Origin: JACVRW01 sp036519295
GTDB taxonomy: Bacteria > Actinomycetota > Thermoleophilia > Solirubrobacterales > Thermoleophilaceae
Direction: 5' to 3'
DNA: 27,482 bases
Assembly: GCA_036519295.1 (NCBI GenBank)
Contig: DATDLN010000021.1
Span: 1-27,482, forward strand
Under the pieces are notes generated by a model. The model ran no database searches. It was given only the letters and a program-made list of their open reading frames with translations, and had not been told where the DNA came from. Shown piece by piece: positions 23,335 through 27,482 of the stretch; positions within the stretch are counted from its first letter, which is position 1; each line of letters begins with the position of its first letter. A program made the position numbers and the translations under genes.

Positions 23335-24030
23335 ATGGACGTCATCTGGGACGCGCTCGGGGACGCCTTCAACCTCCTGTTCAGCGGCGATCACGAGACG
23401 TTCGAGATCATCGGGCTGTCGCTGCGCATCTCGCTGACGGCGACCGTCATCGCCTTCGCCCTGGGGCTCCCGCTCGGGATGCTGCTGGCGTTCGGGCGCT
23501 TTCGCGGCCGCCGACTGGCGCTCGCCACGGTTCACACGGGCATGGGAATGCCTCCCGTGGTGGTCGGGTTGATCGTGACGGTGATGCTCTGGCGGAGCGG
23601 ACCCCTGGGTGGGCTCGACATGCTCTACACCCCGAGCGCGATGATCGTCGCCCAGGCGGCGATCGGCGCCCCGCTGGTGGCCGGGATCTCGGCTGCGGCG
23701 CTCCAGCAGATCGACCCCGACTTCCGCGTCCAGATGCAGGCCCTCGGCGCCTCCCGGCTGCGCTCGCTGTGGGCCGTGGCGGTGGAGGCACGGCTGCCGC
23801 TGCTGGCGGCGGTGATGGCCGGCTTCGGCGCCGCGGTCTCGGAGGTGGGCGCGGCGATGATGGTCGGAGGGAACATCGCCGGCGAGACCCGGGTGCTGAC
23901 CACCGCAGCGGTGCTGGAGACCTCTAAAGGCAACCTCGCGCTGGCGGTTGCGCTCGGCCTGATCCTCCTGCTGCTCGCATTCATGGTGAACCTCGTGCTG
24001 ACGCTGGCCCAGCAGCGGGGGCGCCCATGA
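23335..24030 (+). CDS. tupB: Tungstate ABC transporter permease
   Basis: 231 residues with about five to six membrane helices. The ATPase-contact loop is visible (LGASRLRSLWAVAVEARLPLL), and EVGAAMMVGGNIAGETRVLT with LETSKGNLALA is characteristic of TupB rather than ModB. It forms the membrane channel with TupA and TupC. ATG at 23335; the stop overlaps the tupC start (ATGA at 24027-24030). Confidence 0.9.
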   Translation: MDVIWDALGDAFNLLFSGDHETFEIIGLSLRISLTATVIAFALGLPLGMLLAFGRFRGRRLALATVHTGMGMPPVVVGLIVTVMLWRSGPLGGLDMLYTPSAMIVAQAAIGAPLVAGISAAALQQIDPDFRVQMQALGASRLRSLWAVAVEARLPLLAAVMAGFGAAVSEVGAAMMVGGNIAGETRVLTTAAVLETSKGNLALAVALGLILLLLAFMVNLVLTLAQQRGRP

Positions 24031-25088
24031 GCTCGCCGCCAGCGCTCCTCGAGCTCCGCGGCATCGTCGTGGACGCCGGCGGACGCAGCATCCTCGATGT
24101 GCCGCAGCTCGCCCTCCCGGCCGAAAGAACCACAGCGGTCCTGGGGGCGAACGGCGCCGGCAAGACGACGCTGCTGCGCGTGGCGGGCGCACTCATCCGC
24201 CAAACCGCCGGCGAGGTCATGCTCGACGGCGCACCGGCCACGCCGACAGCGATCCGCCGAGTGAGCGCGGCCGTGCTGCAGCGTCCACTGCTCCGCCGCG
24301 CGTCCGTGCGGGACAACGCCGAAACCGGGCTGCGCTTTCACCGCGTGCCGCGCGCCGAGGCGCGCCGCCGCGCGGGTGAGTGGCTCGAGCGGCTCGGCGT
24401 GGCCCATCTCGCGACAAGCCCCGCCCACACGCTCTCCGCCGGCGAAGCGCAGCGCGTCAGCCTGGCGCGGGCGCTCGCCCTGTCGCCCAGGCTGCTGCTC
24501 CTCGACGAGCCGTTCAGCAATCTCGACGCGCCGACCCGCGGCGAGCTGCTGGTCGACCTGGGCGAGGCCCTCGACGCCACCGGCGCCGCCGCTCTGCTCG
24601 TGACCCACGACCGTCACGAGGCCGCCGCGCTTGCCGACCGCATGGCGATCCTCCACGCCGGCGATCTGCGCCAGGAGGGGCCGACCGCGGAGGTCTGGGG
24701 GCATCCCTCGGACCCGGACTGCGCACGGATCCTCGGCTACGACACCGTCCTCGAGACGGACGTCGCGCGGCGGATCCTCGGGAACGGCGTCGCCCACCCG
24801 CTCGCCCTCCGCTCCGAGGACTGCGCCGCCGCGCCGGCCGGGATCCAGATGGACGGCTCGTCGCTGACGATCGACGCCGAGCTGCGGCGGTTGATCCCAC
24901 TCGGCTCAACCACCCGCGTGATCGCCGAGCTGGACGGCCGGCGCCTGCTCGCGACCGCTCCGGCGCCGGCGCCGGACTGGCTCGCAAACCTGCAGCCCGG
25001 CGATCCGATCGCCGTCCGCCTCGAACGCGCCCGCGCGCGGCCGGTGGGCGCGCCCTTCCCCGCCGCGGACGAGCCCGCGCTCAGCTGA
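24027..25088 (+). CDS. tupC: Tungstate ABC transporter ATP-binding protein
   Basis: 353 residues. Walker A GANGAGKTT (about 40-48), signature LSAGEAQRVSLARAL, Walker B LLLLDEPFSNLD and H-loop LVTHD are intact. The last 100 residues look like a TOBE-type oxyanion-binding domain (LTIDAELRRLIPLGSTTRVIAELDG), which may sense intracellular oxyanion and inhibit transport. ATG at 24027 overlaps tupB. Its 3' end overlaps the convergent Cys-rich gene by 8 bases (25081-25088), leaving no room for a separate terminator. Confidence 0.9.
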   Translation: MSSPPALLELRGIVVDAGGRSILDVPQLALPAERTTAVLGANGAGKTTLLRVAGALIRQTAGEVMLDGAPATPTAIRRVSAAVLQRPLLRRASVRDNAETGLRFHRVPRAEARRRAGEWLERLGVAHLATSPAHTLSAGEAQRVSLARALALSPRLLLLDEPFSNLDAPTRGELLVDLGEALDATGAAALLVTHDRHEAAALADRMAILHAGDLRQEGPTAEVWGHPSDPDCARILGYDTVLETDVARRILGNGVAHPLALRSEDCAAAPAGIQMDGSSLTIDAELRRLIPLGSTTRVIAELDGRRLLATAPAPAPDWLANLQPGDPIAVRLERARARPVGAPFPAADEPALS

Positions 25089-26265
25089 ACGTCACGAGTG
25101 CCTCCTCCATGCGCCGCGCGCCCTCCTCGCACTGCTGTCGAGCGCGCGCGGGCCGGAGCCGAGGGCAGCCTTCACGGCCGAACCCGCCGTCGGTCACAAC
25201 CGCAAGCGCCTTGCCCAGCCAGCGGTAGCACGCCGCCCGCGCTCCGCCGGCGAAGCGCTCGCAGCGTTCGATCAGCCGCAAATAAGCGCCGGTGGGAGCG
25301 TCGAGCAGGTTCTGCACCTTGGTCCCCCGGACGCAGTCCGAGGCATCGGTCGGGTCGCCGAGTCGGGCGCAGATGTCGAGCTGGGCCGCCGGGTCGGGCG
25401 GGCCGATCAGCGATGCCGCGGTGATGCAGCCGCCGCGCTGGACCCCGTCGAGGCCCTCGCAGAGCGACTCCAGATCCTCGGGCGCCTCGAGCTCGAAGCC
25501 CTCGTTGCGGTTCTCGAGGAACGAGCGGTACCAGCAGGGCCGCACGAACGAGGCGGGCTGCCCCGCGCACAGCTCGCGCGGGTTGGTAACCGGATCCGCG
25601 GGTAGCGGGGCGTCGTCAGCGCCGAGGACCGCGAACCAGTAGTCGTGATAGACGCCCTGGGCGCAATCGGGCGCCGAGCCCGGCCCCAGGGCCCGGCACA
25701 TGGGCAGCGCGAGCTCGAGCCGATCCCCGTAGATCCGCATGAACGCATGGCCGAACCCGTGGATGCAGCTGTAGCGCTGGAACCGCGTCCCGGCGTCGCC
25801 GCACACCCTCAGAGCATCGCGGGGCCGATTCGGATCGATGTCGGGGCCGACGCCCATCACGAGCCCGTGGGCAAACCCGGCGGCACACCCCGGGTCGTTG
25901 GCCCGCGGCAGATAGTCCATGAGCGTCGCGAGCGTGACACCGGCCTCGCGGGCGTATGTGCGACCGACCGTGTGCATGACGACGTGGCAGTTCGCCAGCA
26001 GGAAGCCGCGATCGCGCCGAGACGCCTTCGTGATCGCCTCGACCGCCGGCCTTGGATCGTCACGGTCCTCGACCATCGCGAGGATCTCGCGCGTGTAGCA
26101 GTCCCCCGCGTAGCCGGCGACGATGCTGTCGCAGCGCTCGAGATGCGCCGCAGGCAGCGCCGGTGCGGGGTCCTCTCCGTCCCCGACCAGGACGAGGAGG
26201 GCCGCCGCGCCCACCCCGATGGCCCCCACGGCCACGGCGAGGGCAAGGAGAACGCGGCGGCTCAT
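25081..26265 (-). CDS. Exported cysteine-pair repeat protein, function unknown
   Basis: 394 residues. An N-terminal hydrophobic segment (residues 5-28) is a signal anchor or signal peptide; the rest is extracytoplasmic. There are 18 Cys. Sixteen fall into eight pairs spaced x10 or x11 (45/56, 155/167, 190/201, 233/244, 269/280, 299/311, 335/346, 367/379), with units about 30-43 residues apart from residue 155 on. The remaining pair is C93/C127. The first half adds His motifs next to Cys: CHVVMH (93-98), CAAGFAHG (127-134), CIHGFGHAF (167-175), CAQGVYHD (201-208). This suggests a disulfide-stapled helical repeat, possibly with a metal or catalytic site. No family recognised. It follows the carboxypeptidase gene by four bases, probably co-transcribed. 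Confidence 0.75.
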   Translation of the reverse strand: MSRRVLLALAVAVGAIGVGAAALLVLVGDGEDPAPALPAAHLERCDSIVAGYAGDCYTREILAMVEDRDDPRPAVEAITKASRRDRGFLLANCHVVMHTVGRTYAREAGVTLATLMDYLPRANDPGCAAGFAHGLVMGVGPDIDPNRPRDALRVCGDAGTRFQRYSCIHGFGHAFMRIYGDRLELALPMCRALGPGSAPDCAQGVYHDYWFAVLGADDAPLPADPVTNPRELCAGQPASFVRPCWYRSFLENRNEGFELEAPEDLESLCEGLDGVQRGGCITAASLIGPPDPAAQLDICARLGDPTDASDCVRGTKVQNLLDAPTGAYLRLIERCERFAGGARAACYRWLGKALAVVTDGGFGREGCPRLRPARARQQCEEGARRMEEALVTFS

Positions 26266-26269
26266 GGCG

Positions 26270-27482
26270 TCAGCCGATCTTGAACTTCTCCTTGCCCCGC
26301 GACTTGTTGCCCTTGATGTCGGTCGCCACCCACCTGAACGTCGTGTCCTCGGTGAGGTGGAAGGTCTGGCCGGGCTCGCGCGGACCGGTCGAATCCCAGA
26401 GCAGGGACGACCCCGTCGGCTTCGAGCCGTCCATCGTGTAGCGGATCACCGACGGCTCGTTGACCCACTCGAACGTGGTCTCGATCGGGCCGTGCGACCT
26501 CTTCGCCCCGGTCATCCGGACCCTGGGCGGGGTCCGATCGCGCGAGTAGTCGAACGCCGACTCGAGCAGCCCGTAGTTGCCGGCCGCGAACTCGAGCGCT
26601 TCGAACTTGCCCTCGGTCGCGTAGTCCGGCTGGAACCCGACGCCCTGCTGACATGTCTCGGCGCCCAACACCGCTCCGGGCAGGTGCGGCAGCGAGAGCG
26701 GCTCCGTGAGCGTGAGATTCGGGTTCGGGCTCTGAGTGTTCGGCTGCTCGACGGATGCGACCGTCCGGAGCTCCTCGTTCGGCTTTCCCTTGTCGACCCT
26801 GATCGGGTCGCCCACTCCGAAGCAGTTGCGGTTCGCCGCCCGGATCCCGGTCGCCCCCGCCACGGACGCCACGCTCAGCGTGGTGTCGACGTAAAGATCC
26901 GCGCCCGTCTCGAAGCTGTAGGCGATGACGCCGCGGTTGTACCAGTGCTCGTCGGCGCTGTTGCCGGCGGCCGAGTACAGGACGTCGGCGATCGGGCCGG
27001 TGCGCTCCGGCAGGATCGCCGTCTTCCGGACCTCCTTGATCCGGTTGAGGATCCGGTCGCCCGCGTCGAAGAAGTACTTCTCCACGCCGATGTTCGGGTG
27101 GTCGAGGTCACCCTCGCCGCGGTCGGGCAGGTACGCGCCCGGCGCCCACATGAAGTAGCCGCCGAAGCTGTGGATGTTGTTCGAGAACTTGATGTTCTTG
27201 AACGTGTCCGCGATCCAGAGCTCGTTCTGGATCTCCGGCTCGGACGCCTCGGAGGGGCCGGCGAACACGTCGCTCGTGCACGAGTACGACGCGCCGATGT
27301 AGCCGTCGAAGATCGTGCCGACGGTGTTGTTGCGGTTCAGGTCGACGCCCCATGCGTTCCGGGAGGCCGGGTCCGAGTTGGTGTACGGCAGCCCGGTGCC
27401 CGGGTTTACTCTCGGCGTCCAGAAGTTCGCCGCACTCGAGTCGTCCGTCTCCTTCCCGCCCACGACGCAGTGGTTCGTCATG
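26270..27482 (-). CDS. Zinc carboxypeptidase (M14) with chitobiase-like C-terminal domain (5'-partial)
   Basis: 403 codons are visible, and the gene runs past the right edge. The M14 core is recognised by WGVDLNRNN (Asn-Arg substrate clamp, residues 45-52), GPSEASEPE, NNIHSFGG with H104 as third zinc ligand, and AYSFETG with E191 as the catalytic Glu. The HxxE zinc motif normally lies 60-80 residues earlier and is outside the window, so the first visible ATG is probably not the true start. Residues 325-400 (FEWVNEPSVIRYTMDGSKPT, then RWVATDIKGNKS) match the C-terminal domain of chitobiase-like enzymes. Probably a secreted peptidase, perhaps acting on wall peptides; substrate unknown. Confidence 0.85.
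   Translation of the reverse strand, partial: MTNHCVVGGKETDDSSAANFWTPRVNPGTGLPYTNSDPASRNAWGVDLNRNNTVGTIFDGYIGASYSCTSDVFAGPSEASEPEIQNELWIADTFKNIKFSNNIHSFGGYFMWAPGAYLPDRGEGDLDHPNIGVEKYFFDAGDRILNRIKEVRKTAILPERTGPIADVLYSAAGNSADEHWYNRGVIAYSFETGADLYVDTTLSVASVAGATGIRAANRNCFGVGDPIRVDKGKPNEELRTVASVEQPNTQSPNPNLTLTEPLSLPHLPGAVLGAETCQQGVGFQPDYATEGKFEALEFAAGNYGLLESAFDYSRDRTPPRVRMTGAKRSHGPIETTFEWVNEPSVIRYTMDGSKPTGSSLLWDSTGPREPGQTFHLTEDTTFRWVATDIKGNKSRGKEKFKIG

Noticed and set aside
27479..27481. The ATG at the right edge as the true start of the carboxypeptidase
   Set aside because: It would remove the HxxE zinc motif that must precede the visible catalytic core, so the gene most likely continues beyond the window.

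Overview
The window is about 27.5 kb of GC-rich DNA in which nearly every base is coding. GTG and TTG starts are common, and neighbouring genes often overlap by 1-10 bases (ATGA, GTGA, TTGA). The gene content and style suggest a high-GC actinobacterium. A deep-branching lineage such as Thermoleophilia (Solirubrobacterales-like) is my best guess, but that is inference; there is no rRNA or other lineage marker here.

Layout. (1) Positions 1-2858 form a transition-metal island: a NicO/RcnA-type nickel/cobalt permease cut by the left edge, a Fur-family regulator, a second Ni/Co permease with an HX4DH motif, and a 64-residue peptide with 23 histidines. (2) Positions 2972-6172 carry a stand-alone sigma region-4-like protein, a NarL-type response regulator divergent from a soluble GAF-HisKA_3 histidine kinase, a MEDS-like sensory protein directly after the kinase, and a four-helix membrane protein of unknown function. 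(3) Positions 6250-21318 hold a complete 14-gene nuoABCDEFGHIJKLMN operon for respiratory complex I. All visible Fe-S ligands are present. Two antiporter-like subunits depart from the usual proton-path residue: NuoL has Ala and NuoM has Asp where Glu is expected. (4) Positions 21502-25088 hold a GntR-PBP fusion regulator divergent from a tungstate-type ABC transporter (tupABC), with a palindrome between them. (5) Positions 25081-27482, minus strand, hold a partial zinc carboxypeptidase (M14) with a chitobiase-like C-terminal domain, followed 4 bases later by an exported protein built from regularly spaced cysteine pairs.

The most interesting signal is a pair of related intergenic elements of about 165 nt inside the nuo operon, between nuoF and nuoG (11058-11226) and between nuoJ and nuoK (15796-15960). 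These are the only sizeable gaps in an otherwise overlapping operon. Each runs from the upstream stop codon to the base before the next GTG. Each is closed by a long stem whose 3' arm contains the Shine-Dalgarno sequence. Both share a 17-nt and a 20-nt conserved block around a hairpin whose stem sequence differs but stays paired. This looks like a structured RNA element that could couple or throttle translation of nuoG and nuoK, or a repeat family with terminal inverted repeats. I do not recognise it as a named family.

Other regulatory signals are near-symmetric -10 elements between divergent genes (3975-3981, 22439-22452), several likely leaderless or short-leader starts, a hairpin lying between a Shine-Dalgarno and its start codon (6178-6192), and an inverted-repeat cluster after nuoN (21359-21459). 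I saw no tRNA, rRNA, CRISPR array, transposase or prophage gene.
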